Source: an uncultured Lachnospiraceae bacterium | GTDB taxonomy: Bacteria; Bacillota; Clostridia; Lachnospirales; Lachnospiraceae | Length of the DNA stretch: 64,000 nt | Assembly (NCBI GenBank): GCA_910586005.1 | Contig: CAJUHG010000002.1 | Coordinates: 30,937-94,936 of the forward strand | Direction of reading: 5' to 3' | Part shown: in pieces, positions 8,237-17,881 of the stretch | How the letters are laid out: the number at the start of each line of letters is the position of its first letter | How positions within the stretch are numbered: the stretch's first letter is position 1 | The notes under the pieces: model-generated | The model's input: only the letters and a program-made list of their open reading frames with translations | Told to the model about the DNA's origin: nothing | The model's database searches: none | Program-made: the position numbers and the translations under genes

Positions 8237-10912
8237 TTATTGGATTGGTCTTGCAATCATTACAATATTGTAGTCTTTGCGATAAAGTCGGAGTGGTTTT
8301 TCAAGTCTATAACCATCTCCATAATACATAGAAACATGATGAATATTTTTATATCTTCCATTGCTTCCATTTGGTTTACTATAGAAAATTAAGTCTCCTG
8401 GTAATAATTGTGAGGCATCTATGCCTGTATAAGAAATAACTTTCCCAGCAGTTTCTAAATGAGCAGCCATAGAAGCGGCTGTGGGAGCCCAAGTGGATTG
8501 ACCGCCTAATAATGCGGAATCACAGCCATAAGAGCGAAATACAAGAGAGCTACAATCATAATATCCTTCCGTCATGCGGCGTGCTTGACTATAGGTGGAA
8601 CTGTTTATAATTTGATATCCAATTTTACATGCATTTTCAGCACGTTTATTTGTAACTTTTACTTTTAGATGAAAAGATTTACCATCCACCGTGGCAGTAA
8701 TCTTAGTATCTCCATAGGAACGGCCAGTGATGGTTCCTGATTTACTTACAGTTGCCACAGAAGATTTTTTAGATTTATAGGTAACTTTACTGCTAGATGA
8801 AGTACCGGTAAGAGGAAATTTTTTATGTTCTTTTAAGTTAATTGTTATATGTGTCGTTTTTAATTGAGGATTTGTAATAATTAATGGATGTTTTATTTTC
8901 TTTCCATCAGCAGTAATAATAATAGTTGTCTTTCCTGTAGAAGATTTAGCAGTAACAGTACCATTCTGATCAATGGAAGCAAGAGAAGAGTCTTTGATGT
9001 TCCACTTAATGTTACTATAAGAAGTCAGTCCTTGTACTTTAATTTTTTTTGTTTTTCCTACAGTTAAAAGGGTATTAGAAGCAGATACTTTAGGATTAGA
9101 TATTTTGATACTAGTAGGAAAAACAGAAGAGGTACCATCTGTATAGGTTACAGTTGCAGTGATTTTAGCAGAACCAACCTTTTTTCCAGTTACTACACCT
9201 TTATGTTTGCTGACACTAGCAATATTAGGAGCAGAAGAGGACCAAATGGTACTTTTAATTTGAGTATCTGGTTTTTGAATATTTTTTAGAGTAAGTGCCT
9301 TTTTGGTTTTTACCGCCAATGAAAATTGTTGCTGTTTTACACCACTTTTTATTACTTTTATAGTACAAGAGCGTGTACAAGTAACTAATTTATTGTCAAC
9401 ATAACTAGAACAAAGAGCGTTTAAAGTAACAGTTCCTTCTTTTTTTGCAGTTACTTTACAACTGTTTCCAGAAGTAGAAATCTTTACTACTTGAGAAGAT
9501 GGGTCTTCAAGTTCAAAGGAGACAGTATCTTTTGCAGATACATTATTTAAATATAAAGTTGTACTGTTTCCTTTCATTAAAGTCTGTGAGGTTCGATTTA
9601 ATTTATAATTATTCTTTAAAATTGTTATTTTACAAGAAGTTTTTGCTCCAGCTACAGAAGCAGTAATGGTGGTGGTTCCAACTTTTAAACCAGTAATAGT
9701 ACCATTTTTATTTATTTTAGCAATTTTAGGGTCTGAAGAAGACCAAGTAATTTGATTATCTGGTTTGGCAGAAGCTTTTAGTTGATATGTATTTTCAGTA
9801 AAAAGAGTTTTAGATTTTGTAGCAATTTTTATGGAAGGTTTTTTAACAGTAACTTTACAACTCTTTTTTAAACCATTGCAGGAGGCAGTGATAGTAATTG
9901 TGCCACATTTTTTTGGTTTTAATTTTCCATTAGAATCTATGGATGCAATTTTATTATCAGAAGACTTCCACTTAATAGGATTTTTGGGAATTGTCTTTGC
10001 ATCTAGAACAATAGGATTTTTAAGGTATACAGTGGTTTTTGCTTTTAATTTCAAAGAAGGTTTTTTGACAGTAACTTTGCAGGAGGCAGTAACACCATTG
10101 ACAGAAGCAGTAATTGTAGTAGTTCCAGCTTTTTTAGGTGAAATAGTTCCATCTTTATCAACTTTTGCAATATTGGGTTTAGAAGATTTCCATGTGATAG
10201 TTCCAGTAGGAGTTGCAGAAGCCTTTAGCTTTTTAGTTTCATTGGTATATAGAGATAACGTTTTCTTATCTAGGGAGATTGTGTTTTTTACTGTAATAGT
10301 ACAAGAAGCAGAAATTGTAATAGGGCCTGCTTCTGTATTGAAAGTACAAAAAGCTGTAATAATAGCAGAGCCTGCTTTATGTGCAGTTACAACTCCTGTA
10401 GAAGTTATAGAGGCTATATCTGAATGGTCAGAATCCCAAGTAATAGAATTAGAAGAACCTGTATTAGTTGTTAATTGTAAGGTATCACCTGCAGTAAGAG
10501 AGTGAGAAGTATAGTTTAAAGTTATATTGGAAGGTTTATTTGTTTCTTCTGATAAATCTTCACTCGAAGCATTTGATTCTTCTAGAGGGATTTCATTTTG
10601 ATTGGAAGGATTTATCTCTCCAGAGGGATTTTCACTTTGATTGGAAGGGTTTGTTTCTCCAGAGGGATTTTCACTTTGATTGGAAGGATTTGTTTCCTCT
10701 TCTTCCTTTCGAGGAGCTGTTGATTCTTCTGGAGAATTTGTATTTTGCTTAGAAAGGCTAGTTGTTTCCTCTTTCAAATTCTCTTCTTGAGAGTTAGCAA
10801 TAATAGAAGAATTTTGAAGAGAAGATGGAACAGAAGCTGCCAAAGAAGTAAAGGATGTGTCTAACACGAATAGGCAGCTAAAAGCGAGTGTGAAAAATTT
10901 CTGAAACTTCAT
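8237..10912 (-). CDS. Secreted NlpC/P60 cell-wall hydrolase with bacterial Ig-like (BIG2) repeats
   Basis: The 891-residue protein starts with a signal peptide (about 1-26, ending SLAA). A Ser/Glu/Asn-rich linker follows with repeated NPSGETNPSNQSE units (about 70-125), then around eight BIG2 domains of ~80 residues (WKSSNPKIAKVDKDGT-like cores). The last ~130 residues form an NlpC/P60 peptidase with catalytic Cys in YDCSSLVF and His in HHVSMYYG, which would cleave peptidoglycan stem peptides. The BIG2 array probably holds the enzyme in the wall. A strong AGGAGG site lies 11 bp before the ATG. Several BIG2 units are very similar, giving visible DNA repeats. Confidence 0.85.
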   Translation of the reverse strand: MKFQKFFTLAFSCLFVLDTSFTSLAASVPSSLQNSSIIANSQEENLKEETTSLSKQNTNSPEESTAPRKEEEETNPSNQSENPSGETNPSNQSENPSGEINPSNQNEIPLEESNASSEDLSEETNKPSNITLNYTSHSLTAGDTLQLTTNTGSSNSITWDSDHSDIASITSTGVVTAHKAGSAIITAFCTFNTEAGPITISASCTITVKNTISLDKKTLSLYTNETKKLKASATPTGTITWKSSKPNIAKVDKDGTISPKKAGTTTITASVNGVTASCKVTVKKPSLKLKAKTTVYLKNPIVLDAKTIPKNPIKWKSSDNKIASIDSNGKLKPKKCGTITITASCNGLKKSCKVTVKKPSIKIATKSKTLFTENTYQLKASAKPDNQITWSSSDPKIAKINKNGTITGLKVGTTTITASVAGAKTSCKITILKNNYKLNRTSQTLMKGNSTTLYLNNVSAKDTVSFELEDPSSQVVKISTSGNSCKVTAKKEGTVTLNALCSSYVDNKLVTCTRSCTIKVIKSGVKQQQFSLAVKTKKALTLKNIQKPDTQIKSTIWSSSAPNIASVSKHKGVVTGKKVGSAKITATVTYTDGTSSVFPTSIKISNPKVSASNTLLTVGKTKKIKVQGLTSYSNIKWNIKDSSLASIDQNGTVTAKSSTGKTTIIITADGKKIKHPLIITNPQLKTTHITINLKEHKKFPLTGTSSSSKVTYKSKKSSVATVSKSGTITGRSYGDTKITATVDGKSFHLKVKVTNKRAENACKIGYQIINSSTYSQARRMTEGYYDCSSLVFRSYGCDSALLGGQSTWAPTAASMAAHLETAGKVISYTGIDASQLLPGDLIFYSKPNGSNGRYKNIHHVSMYYGDGYRLEKPLRLYRKDYNIVMIARPIQ

Positions 10913-11326
10913 TGTTGTAATGCCTCCTGCGTAAAGTGTTTTATTCCCGCGAGCAACAAGTTAAATAAATGCGCTTGCATGGATATTTGACCTGTTATGT
11001 TAATTTTAATCGAATGAAATAATTTATGTTCATATTCTAATTAGAATGAAACAATTATTCTTTAGGGTATTTCCGGTTATAATAATAATCCCTTTTTCCA
11101 TAAGTTTCAAGACTAGCAAGAAAATTTTTAAAATTTCTTGTATGGATTTTTCCCATAGCTAATTTTTTATGTAAATAAGTACAAGAGATAGATTATGTTA
11201 AATATTTGATATGGGAGCCAAAACGATTACCTATCTTAATAGTAGAGATTCACCACAGTCTATGATATAATAATATTATGTGCCTAGAAGCGAAAAAACT
11301 ATACAGATGAAAAGGAGTATATAATT
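10913..11326. other. Divergent intergenic region with palindrome, hairpin and extended -10 promoter
   Basis: The 414 bp hold no gene. Near the minus-strand gene is its AGGAGG site. A perfect 14-bp palindrome (ATTCTAATTAGAAT, 11034-11047) and a 7-bp hairpin CAAGAAA/TTTCTTG (11117-11140) lie in the middle. Next to the rightward gene is an extended -10, TGATATAAT (11263-11271), with only a weak -35. The palindrome core TTCTAATTAGAA recurs in the intergenic region near 47790. Confidence 0.45.
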
Positions 11327-11947
11327 ATGAGTGATAAGAAAAAAAATTTATTTAGTACAATTGTAGTTTCCTTAATAGCAGGGATATGTATTCTTGTATC
11401 CATGTTAATTCTTTTTGTGCCCCAAATAGAGGTCAAGGATCTCTGTTATTGTATTTGTGGTTCTGTAGTTGCTTTAGGCATTTACATGATAGTTCGATAC
11501 TTTATGACTTCAGGGTATGAGAGGTTAAATGAATATGGATTTTCAGAGGGAGTTTTATTTGTATTGTTGGGGATTTGTGGACTGATGAGTGCAGACCGTA
11601 TTGCATCTTCTTTATTGACAGCAATGGGACTTCTCTTGTTGCTTTCTGGTGTGATTAAATTACAATATGCACTTGATTTAAAGTGCATGGAGGATCGCGC
11701 TTGGATTGGATTTTTTGTTGTTACAATCGTGCTTTTAGGCTGTAGTGTTTCTGTTATCTTAAACCCTTTTCAAGATATGCTGTTTTATCAGGATTATACA
11801 GCTATAATATTGTTGATAGATGGCATTGTAGAAATTATAAATATATTTTATTTAAATTATAGAACAAAGATTTATCTTAGAACGCTAGAAGAAATGAAAC
11901 AAGAAGAAGGAAATATTTTTGAAGAAGTGGAAAAATCATCAAATTAG
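11327..11947 (+). CDS. DUF308/HdeD-like membrane protein
   Basis: The 206-residue protein has about six hydrophobic helices (roughly 11-31, 40-58, 73-90, 96-113, 124-143, 152-172) and a charged cytoplasmic tail. The paired helices with short loops resemble the DUF308 (HdeD-like) family, some members of which are linked to acid stress. No catalytic motif is present. It stands alone between a divergent secreted hydrolase and nrdD, with its own extended -10 promoter and a GGAG site. The family assignment is by overall pattern and the function is unknown. Confidence 0.6.
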   Translation: MSDKKKNLFSTIVVSLIAGICILVSMLILFVPQIEVKDLCYCICGSVVALGIYMIVRYFMTSGYERLNEYGFSEGVLFVLLGICGLMSADRIASSLLTAMGLLLLLSGVIKLQYALDLKCMEDRAWIGFFVVTIVLLGCSVSVILNPFQDMLFYQDYTAIILLIDGIVEIINIFYLNYRTKIYLRTLEEMKQEEGNIFEEVEKSSN

Positions 11948-12053
11948 AAATTTTGAAATGTAATAAAAAGATTTGTCATATTCTGGAGATTATTTTACAA
12001 AAAATCATCATTTTTTTATCTTGCTTTTTTAGAAAGATAATAATATAATAATT

Positions 12054-12099
12054 AGGCATATATAGTATTATAAAATATTATATGTACTATATTTAGTGT
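12054..12099 (+). promoter_or_regulatory. Probable pair of NrdR boxes upstream of nrdD
   Basis: Two sites resembling the NrdR consensus ACACWATATMTWGTGT lie at about 12054-12069 and 12084-12099 (the latter ends CTATATTTAGTGT). Their starts are 30 bp apart, close to three helical turns, as is usual for this repressor. They sit just before the nrdD ribosome site. The first box is weaker, and the nrdR gene is not in the window. Confidence 0.45.
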
Positions 12100-12114
12100 T
12101 TTGGAGGATAAAAA

Positions 12115-14277
12115 ATGAAGATTATCAAAAGAAGTGGCAAAGAAACAGGCTTTGATTCGAGTAAGATTATAGATGCAGTTGCAAAGGCGAATCAAGAAGT
12201 AGCAGAAAGTGAAAGGTTGTCTCAAGAGCAGATTGAGGTAATTGCAAGAAGAATTTCAAAGTTTTGTGAGAATATGGAGCGGATTTACAATGTAGAAGAA
12301 ATTCAGGATATGGTGGAAAATGAGATTATGAATTACAAAGCGTTCCAAGTTGCCAGAAAGTATATTACTTATCGTTACAAACGTGCACTGGTGCGTAAGT
12401 CTAATTCCACAGACCAACAAATTTTAAGTTTAATTGAATGTAATAATGAAGAAATTAAGCAGGAAAATTCAAACAAAAATCCTATTGTCAATAGTGTACA
12501 ACGTGACTATATGGCAGGAGAGGTTAGTAAAGATATTACCAAACGTTTTTTACTTCCAGAAAAAATTGTACATGCTCATGAAGAGGGAATTCTTCACTTT
12601 CATGATACAGATTATTTTGCGCAACATATGCACAATTGTTGTCTGGTGAATTTAGAGGATATGTTGCAAAATGGAACAGTTATTAGTGAAACCATGATAG
12701 AGCGCCCCAAAAGCTTTTCTACTGCATGCAATGTAGCAACACAGGCAATTGCACAGATTGCTAGTTCTCAATATGGTGGTCAAAGTATTACTTTATCTCA
12801 TTTAGCACCTTTTGTAGAGGTTAGCCGACAAAAATTAAGAAAAATGGTACGAGAGGAATTTGTGGCAGCATGCTTACCTTTGACAGAAGAAAAAATAAAT
12901 GAAGTGGCAGAAATGCGTGTGAGAGAAGAAATTTGTCGAGGTGTGCAAATGATACAATATCAGGTAATTACCTTGATGACTACCAATGGGCAGGCGCCTT
13001 TTGTAACAGTATTTATGTATTTAGATGAAGTTGCAGAGGGAAGTTTAAGAGATGATTTAGCATTAGTAATCAAAGAAATGCTTTTACAGCGAATGCAAGG
13101 GGTAAAAAATGAAAAAGGGGTTTATATCACACCTGCTTTCCCTAAATTGATTTATGTGTTAGAGGAAGATAATATTAAAGAGGGAACTAGATATTGGGAA
13201 ATTACAAAACTTGCTGCAAAATGTACAGCAAAGCGAATGGTTCCAGATTATATTTCTGAGAAGGTCATGAAAGAGAATAAAGAGGGAAACTGTTATCCTT
13301 GTATGGGGTGTCGTTCTTTTCTTACGGTTTATAAAGACAAGGAAGGGAATCCTAAATTTTATGGAAGGTTTAACCAAGGAGTAGTAACTTTAAATTTGGT
13401 GGATGTGGCTTGTTCTTCTAAAAAAGATAAGAATAAGTTCTGGGAAATTTTAGAGGAACGTATGGAATTGTGTAAAGAAGCGTTGATGCTCCGCCACAAT
13501 CGTTTGAAAGGCACACCTTCAGATGTAGCACCAATTTTATGGCAATATGGAGCGCTTGCTAGATTAAAAAAAGGAGAAGTTATAGATAAATTACTGTATC
13601 ATGGATATTCTACAATATCTCTAGGCTATGCAGGGCTTTGTGAATGTATCAGATATATGACAGGAAAATCCCATACAGATCCAGAAGCTACCCCTTTTGC
13701 TTTAGAGATTATGCAACGTATGAATCAAGCTTGTAAAAAGTGGGAAAAAGAGACAACCATTGCATTTAGTCTTTATGGAACTCCTTTGGAATCTACTACC
13801 TATAAATTTGCAAAATGTTTACAAAGACGTTTTGGAATTATTGAGGGTGTAACAGATAGAAATTATATTACCAATAGTTATCATATCCATGTGGCAGAAG
13901 AAATGGATGCATTTAGCAAACTGACCTTTGAAGCACAATTTCAAAAATTATCACCTGGTGGCGCAGTAAGTTATGTGGAAGTACCTGATATGCAGGGAAA
14001 TATTGAGGCAGTATTAACAGTAATGCAACATATTTATGATAATATTATGTATGGAGAGTTAAATACAAAAAGTGATTATTGTCAAATTTGTGGATATGAA
14101 GGGGAAATTAGAATTGTATCAGACAAAGATGGAAAATTGGTATGGGAGTGCCCCAATTGTCAGAATCAAGATGAAAGTAAAATGAATGTTGCTCGTAGAA
14201 CTTGTGGATATATTGGAACTCAGTTCTGGAATCAGGGGAGAACACAAGAGATTCAGGAACGTGTATTGCATTTATAA
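12115..14277 (+). CDS. nrdD: Anaerobic (class III) ribonucleoside-triphosphate reductase
   Basis: The 720-residue enzyme reduces ribonucleoside triphosphates to deoxyribonucleotides under anaerobic conditions using a glycyl radical. The N-terminal ~90 residues are an ATP-cone allosteric domain (IKRSGKETGFDSSKI). The body contains CYPCMGCRSF and other family segments. The C-terminus carries a zinc ribbon (CQICGYEG and CPNC) followed by the glycyl-radical loop RTCGYIG, with Gly698 the likely radical site. GGAGG precedes the ATG. nrdG follows 18 bp later, forming the usual two-gene operon, probably repressed by NrdR. Confidence 0.97.
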   Translation: MKIIKRSGKETGFDSSKIIDAVAKANQEVAESERLSQEQIEVIARRISKFCENMERIYNVEEIQDMVENEIMNYKAFQVARKYITYRYKRALVRKSNSTDQQILSLIECNNEEIKQENSNKNPIVNSVQRDYMAGEVSKDITKRFLLPEKIVHAHEEGILHFHDTDYFAQHMHNCCLVNLEDMLQNGTVISETMIERPKSFSTACNVATQAIAQIASSQYGGQSITLSHLAPFVEVSRQKLRKMVREEFVAACLPLTEEKINEVAEMRVREEICRGVQMIQYQVITLMTTNGQAPFVTVFMYLDEVAEGSLRDDLALVIKEMLLQRMQGVKNEKGVYITPAFPKLIYVLEEDNIKEGTRYWEITKLAAKCTAKRMVPDYISEKVMKENKEGNCYPCMGCRSFLTVYKDKEGNPKFYGRFNQGVVTLNLVDVACSSKKDKNKFWEILEERMELCKEALMLRHNRLKGTPSDVAPILWQYGALARLKKGEVIDKLLYHGYSTISLGYAGLCECIRYMTGKSHTDPEATPFALEIMQRMNQACKKWEKETTIAFSLYGTPLESTTYKFAKCLQRRFGIIEGVTDRNYITNSYHIHVAEEMDAFSKLTFEAQFQKLSPGGAVSYVEVPDMQGNIEAVLTVMQHIYDNIMYGELNTKSDYCQICGYEGEIRIVSDKDGKLVWECPNCQNQDESKMNVARRTCGYIGTQFWNQGRTQEIQERVLHL

Positions 14278-14295
14278 ATTTATGGAGCAAATATT

Positions 14296-14820
14296 ATGAA
14301 TTATGCAAATATCAAAAAGGTGGATATAGCAAATGGAACAGGGGTAAGAGTTTCTTTGTTTGTCTCTGGTTGTACACATCATTGTGTAGGATGTTTTAAT
14401 AGGGAAACTTGGGATTTTAAATATGGAACAGAATTTACAAAACAGACAGAAGGAGAATTGCTACAAGCGTTAAAGCCAACCTATATCGCAGGTTTATCGC
14501 TTTTGGGAGGAGAACCTTTTGAACCAGAAAATCAAAGAGCATTACTTCCTTTTTTAAAAGTTGTGAGGGGCACATATCCTGAAAAAAATATATGGTGCTA
14601 TACAGGATATCTTTTTGAACAAGAATTATTGCAAAATAGCAGAGCAAGATGTGAAGTGACAGATGAAATACTTTCATTGATAGATGTGTTGGTGGATGGA
14701 GAATTTGTACAAGAACAGAAGAATATTTCATTAAGATTTCGGGGTTCTTCTAATCAGCGAATTATTGATGTACAAGAAAGTTTAAAAACAGGCAGAAATA
14801 TTTATATGATGATATCATAA
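14296..14820 (+). CDS. nrdG: Anaerobic ribonucleotide reductase activating protein (radical SAM)
   Basis: The 174-residue radical-SAM enzyme has the iron-sulfur motif CTHHCVGC (Cys26, Cys30, Cys33), followed by LLGGEPFEPEN, the SAM-binding glycine region. It abstracts hydrogen from the NrdD glycine through S-adenosylmethionine cleavage. Its size is typical for NrdG, and it lies directly downstream of nrdD in the same orientation. Confidence 0.96.
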   Translation: MNYANIKKVDIANGTGVRVSLFVSGCTHHCVGCFNRETWDFKYGTEFTKQTEGELLQALKPTYIAGLSLLGGEPFEPENQRALLPFLKVVRGTYPEKNIWCYTGYLFEQELLQNSRARCEVTDEILSLIDVLVDGEFVQEQKNISLRFRGSSNQRIIDVQESLKTGRNIYMMIS

Positions 14821-14904
14821 ATAAGAAAATTTTAAGATAATTTTTGCAAAAGATGAAAGACATAAGCGAGTATAGACAATAAAATAAGGAAAGTGATATA
14901 GAGG

Positions 14905-15291
14905 ATGAGGGTTGAGAAGAAACAAATAGAGAAAGAGTATTATAAAATTGTTCTAGTAAATATTCAGATGGATGAATATAAAATATTAAAAGGTCCAGAA
15001 GAGGAACAAATATTAACTCGTGTTTTGCAAGATGATTATCATTCCACAAAATATGAAAAAATGCTTCAACTTCTTGCTTGGGAGTTAGTAGAGAAGGAAT
15101 ATCGGGAGGATTTTTGCTCTATATTTTCTTTGAAAAATATATGTAAAGAATTTCAGAATGGAAAGGCTTTTATAAAATATTCTTATTTAAGAAATATTAA
15201 AGAAGAAAAACAAATGGTGCATACTAGAGTGTATCCAAGAACCATACAAGGAGAGGAGTTGAAAGAATTTATGATATATGTTACCGTATAA
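14905..15291 (+). CDS. Small stand-alone PAS-like protein
   Basis: The 128-residue soluble protein has no transmembrane segment. Its C-terminal half (IFSLKNICKEF, then VHTRVYPRTIQGEELKEFMIYVT) resembles the end of PAS-like sensor segments found before GGDEF or kinase domains in Clostridia. Here no output domain follows. The start ATG has GATATAGAGG as a modest ribosome site. It lies between nrdG and an L,D-transpeptidase on the same strand with 84 bp before it. It may be a remnant of a larger signalling protein or a free-standing regulatory domain; function unassigned. Confidence 0.55.
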   Translation: MRVEKKQIEKEYYKIVLVNIQMDEYKILKGPEEEQILTRVLQDDYHSTKYEKMLQLLAWELVEKEYREDFCSIFSLKNICKEFQNGKAFIKYSYLRNIKEEKQMVHTRVYPRTIQGEELKEFMIYVTV

Positions 15292-15323
15292 TCTGTAACA
15301 AATTTTAGAAACGAGGAATGCAA

Positions 15324-16799
15324 ATGGCAAAAAGAAAGCAAAAAAGAAAACTAAGAATGATAATAGGTGGCATAAGTGGTGTGATTTTATTACTGCTTGC
15401 AATTTATTTAGGGTTTGCTTTTTATTTTAGCAATCACTTTTTCTTCCGCAGCAGAATTAACAATTGGAAAATAGGTGGAATGAGCCTAGAAAAGGCAGAA
15501 GAAAAAGTTGGTGATAGTGTGGAAGACTATTTGTTGACAGTATTTGACCGCGAGGGAGAAAAACACCATATCTATGGACAGGAAATAGGATGTGAGTATG
15601 TGCCAGATGGATCTATAGAGAAATTGTTAAAAACCCAAGAACCTTTCTGGTGGATAACGGCTATTTTTCATTCAGAAGATAATCAAGTGCCTATTACAAT
15701 GAAATATGAAGAGGAATTGATTGCTGATGCAGTAAATGGAATGGACTGTTTTAAGAAGGAAAATATTATAAAGCCCCAAAATGCAGAAATTAAATTGGGG
15801 GAAGAGGGTTATTATGTAGAGCCAGAACAACCAGGAACAGAAATGGTTTTTGAAAATGTGCTAGAAAAAGTAAAACAGGCAGTTTCTGCAGGAGAGAATA
15901 GTATTACACTTACAGATGAGGATTATGTAAATCCAGAAATTACAAAGGAAAGCACTATCATTACAGATACCATAGACCGCATTAAAAAGTATGAAAATGC
16001 TGAAGTTAATTATGAAATCAAAGATTATGAAGAAAAATTAGACAAAGAACAAATTCGGCAGTTTATTCAACTTGGTGATAATTATGAGGTTTCTCTAAAA
16101 GAAGATCAGATAGAAAGATATGTGCAAGATCTTGCAAGTAAATACAATACTTATGCAGATGTGCGTTCTTTTAAAACTTCCGCTGGTGATACAATAGAAA
16201 TTGGTGGTGGTGATTATGGTTGGATTGTAAATAAGCCCAAAGAAGCTGAACAATTAAAAGCAGATTTAGAGGCAGGTGTTCCTGTTAGTCGTCCACCAAT
16301 TTATTCACAGCGGCCATTTGTAGAAGGAAAAGATGATATTGGAACTACCTATATAGAAATTGATTATACCAAACAACATCTTTGGTATTATGAAAATGGT
16401 AGTTTGGTAACAGAAACAGATGTGGTAACAGGAAATATCAGTAGAAATAATGGGTCACCAGATGGTGTCTTTAAAATTGTTTATAAAGAAAGTCCTGCCG
16501 TATTGAAGGGGGAAGATTATGAATCAGATGTTACATATTTTATGCCTTTTGCTTATAATGTGGGAATTCATGACGCCTCTTGGAGAAATGGAAAATTTGG
16601 TGGGGAAATTTACAAAAGCAGTGGTTCTCATGGATGTATCAATGCACCCTTGGAAGTAGCACAAATGCTTTATGAAAAAGTGCAAGTGGGAACACCTGTG
16701 ATTGCTTACTACAGAGAAAAAGTAGAATTGACAGCAGAAAATGCTAAAATATCTAATGCATTTTCTTATGTGGCGCCAGAAAATGGGGAAGACAGATGA
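15324..16799 (+). CDS. L,D-transpeptidase (YkuD) with peptidoglycan-binding region
   Basis: The protein has a short basic N-terminus, one membrane anchor (about 12-35), two similar PG-binding-4-type segments (roughly 45-310) and a C-terminal YkuD domain. The YkuD active site is SHGCINAP with the nucleophile Cys near residue 438. It forms 3-3 cross-links or attaches proteins in the peptidoglycan outside the membrane. The ATG at 15324 is preferred over one six bases upstream because it is properly spaced from GAGG at 15313-15316. The stop overlaps the next gene's start by four bases. Confidence 0.88.
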   Translation: MAKRKQKRKLRMIIGGISGVILLLLAIYLGFAFYFSNHFFFRSRINNWKIGGMSLEKAEEKVGDSVEDYLLTVFDREGEKHHIYGQEIGCEYVPDGSIEKLLKTQEPFWWITAIFHSEDNQVPITMKYEEELIADAVNGMDCFKKENIIKPQNAEIKLGEEGYYVEPEQPGTEMVFENVLEKVKQAVSAGENSITLTDEDYVNPEITKESTIITDTIDRIKKYENAEVNYEIKDYEEKLDKEQIRQFIQLGDNYEVSLKEDQIERYVQDLASKYNTYADVRSFKTSAGDTIEIGGGDYGWIVNKPKEAEQLKADLEAGVPVSRPPIYSQRPFVEGKDDIGTTYIEIDYTKQHLWYYENGSLVTETDVVTGNISRNNGSPDGVFKIVYKESPAVLKGEDYESDVTYFMPFAYNVGIHDASWRNGKFGGEIYKSSGSHGCINAPLEVAQMLYEKVQVGTPVIAYYREKVELTAENAKISNAFSYVAPENGEDR

Positions 16800-17881
16800 A
16801 AGAGATAGATATCTATGGAACAATTGGTCCAGCTTGTGCAAAAGAAGAGATTTTAAAAAAAATGTTTATATTTGGTATGACAGGGATTCGGGTAAATCTC
16901 TCACATGTGATGCTAGAGGAATGTGAGGAATGGATTCAGATAATAAAAAAATCTGCTGCACAAGCTGGTATCATCCCCAAAATTCTGATGGATTTGCAAG
17001 GACCAGAGCTTAGAATTGGTAATTTGATACGACCTATTTTATTGGTAGAGGGGAAAATAGTATCTCTTAGAAAAAATCCATTACCTGTTTATCAGGTAAA
17101 TAAAGAAACAATTCCACTTCCACCAATTATATTTGATTATTTAAAAAAGAGACAATTAATATTACTAGATGATAGTAAAATACAACTTGAAATAGTAGAT
17201 AAAGAAGAAGATTTTGCAAGTTGTAAAGTGATACGGGGAGGTATGTTGCAATCTAGGAAAAGTATTGCCATGCCAGAAATAAATTTGCATTTGCCTGTTT
17301 TAACAGAAAATGACAAGAAAAATATCCATATGGCAAAATATTATGGAATTACAGGTGTTATGTTACCTTTTGTTAGACAGGCAGAAGATTTAAAATATTT
17401 AAAACAGGAATTACAAGATGCAGATGTAGATGATATAGAAATATTTGCCAAAATAGAAAATTTAGAGGGTATTAAAAATTTAAAGGAACTTATTCCATAT
17501 TCAGATCAGATTGTAATTGCCAGAGGAGATTTAGGGAATCAGATGCCTTTGTGGGAATTGCCAGCAGTACAAGCTGATATTGCAAGACAATGTCAACAAG
17601 TAGGAAAACCTTATATGGTAGTGACTCAAATGCTTGCATCTATGGAAAAACATGCAATTCCTACAAGAGCAGAAGTATCTGATATTTTCCGCGCAGTAAT
17701 AGAAGGAGCTTCTAGTGTGATGGTAACAGGAGAAACTGCCATAGGGAAATATCCAGTGGAAGTGATTCAATATCTCGCGAATACAGTAAAATCTGCAAAT
17801 TATTATCGCCTTTCCCATCTACCACTTGCACCACAGGGAAGTACTAACCCATTGGAGGAAACAGGAAGTCCTATTTCTTGA
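16796..17881 (+). CDS. Pyruvate kinase-like protein lacking the C-terminal domain
   Basis: The 361-residue protein follows the pyruvate kinase catalytic barrel. It has TIGPA near the N-terminus, RVNLSH, MDLQGPELRIG, AKIENLEG (catalytic Lys and metal-binding Glu), ARGDLG, TQMLASM, PTRAEVSD and TGETAIGKYPVE. It stops where the allosteric C domain would begin; full-length enzymes have about 470-590 residues. Active-site residues appear kept, so it may catalyse phosphoenolpyruvate plus ADP to pyruvate without the usual allosteric control, or have a related role. It is coupled by a 4-base overlap to the L,D-transpeptidase. Its 3' end overlaps the convergent methyltransferase gene by 79 bp. Confidence 0.8.
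   Translation: MKEIDIYGTIGPACAKEEILKKMFIFGMTGIRVNLSHVMLEECEEWIQIIKKSAAQAGIIPKILMDLQGPELRIGNLIRPILLVEGKIVSLRKNPLPVYQVNKETIPLPPIIFDYLKKRQLILLDDSKIQLEIVDKEEDFASCKVIRGGMLQSRKSIAMPEINLHLPVLTENDKKNIHMAKYYGITGVMLPFVRQAEDLKYLKQELQDADVDDIEIFAKIENLEGIKNLKELIPYSDQIVIARGDLGNQMPLWELPAVQADIARQCQQVGKPYMVVTQMLASMEKHAIPTRAEVSDIFRAVIEGASSVMVTGETAIGKYPVEVIQYLANTVKSANYYRLSHLPLAPQGSTNPLEETGSPIS

Noticed and set aside
9831..10505. Long open frame on the + strand opposite the BIG2 repeats
   Set aside because: It is the antisense shadow of a repetitive gene, with no ribosome site and no recognisable domain.
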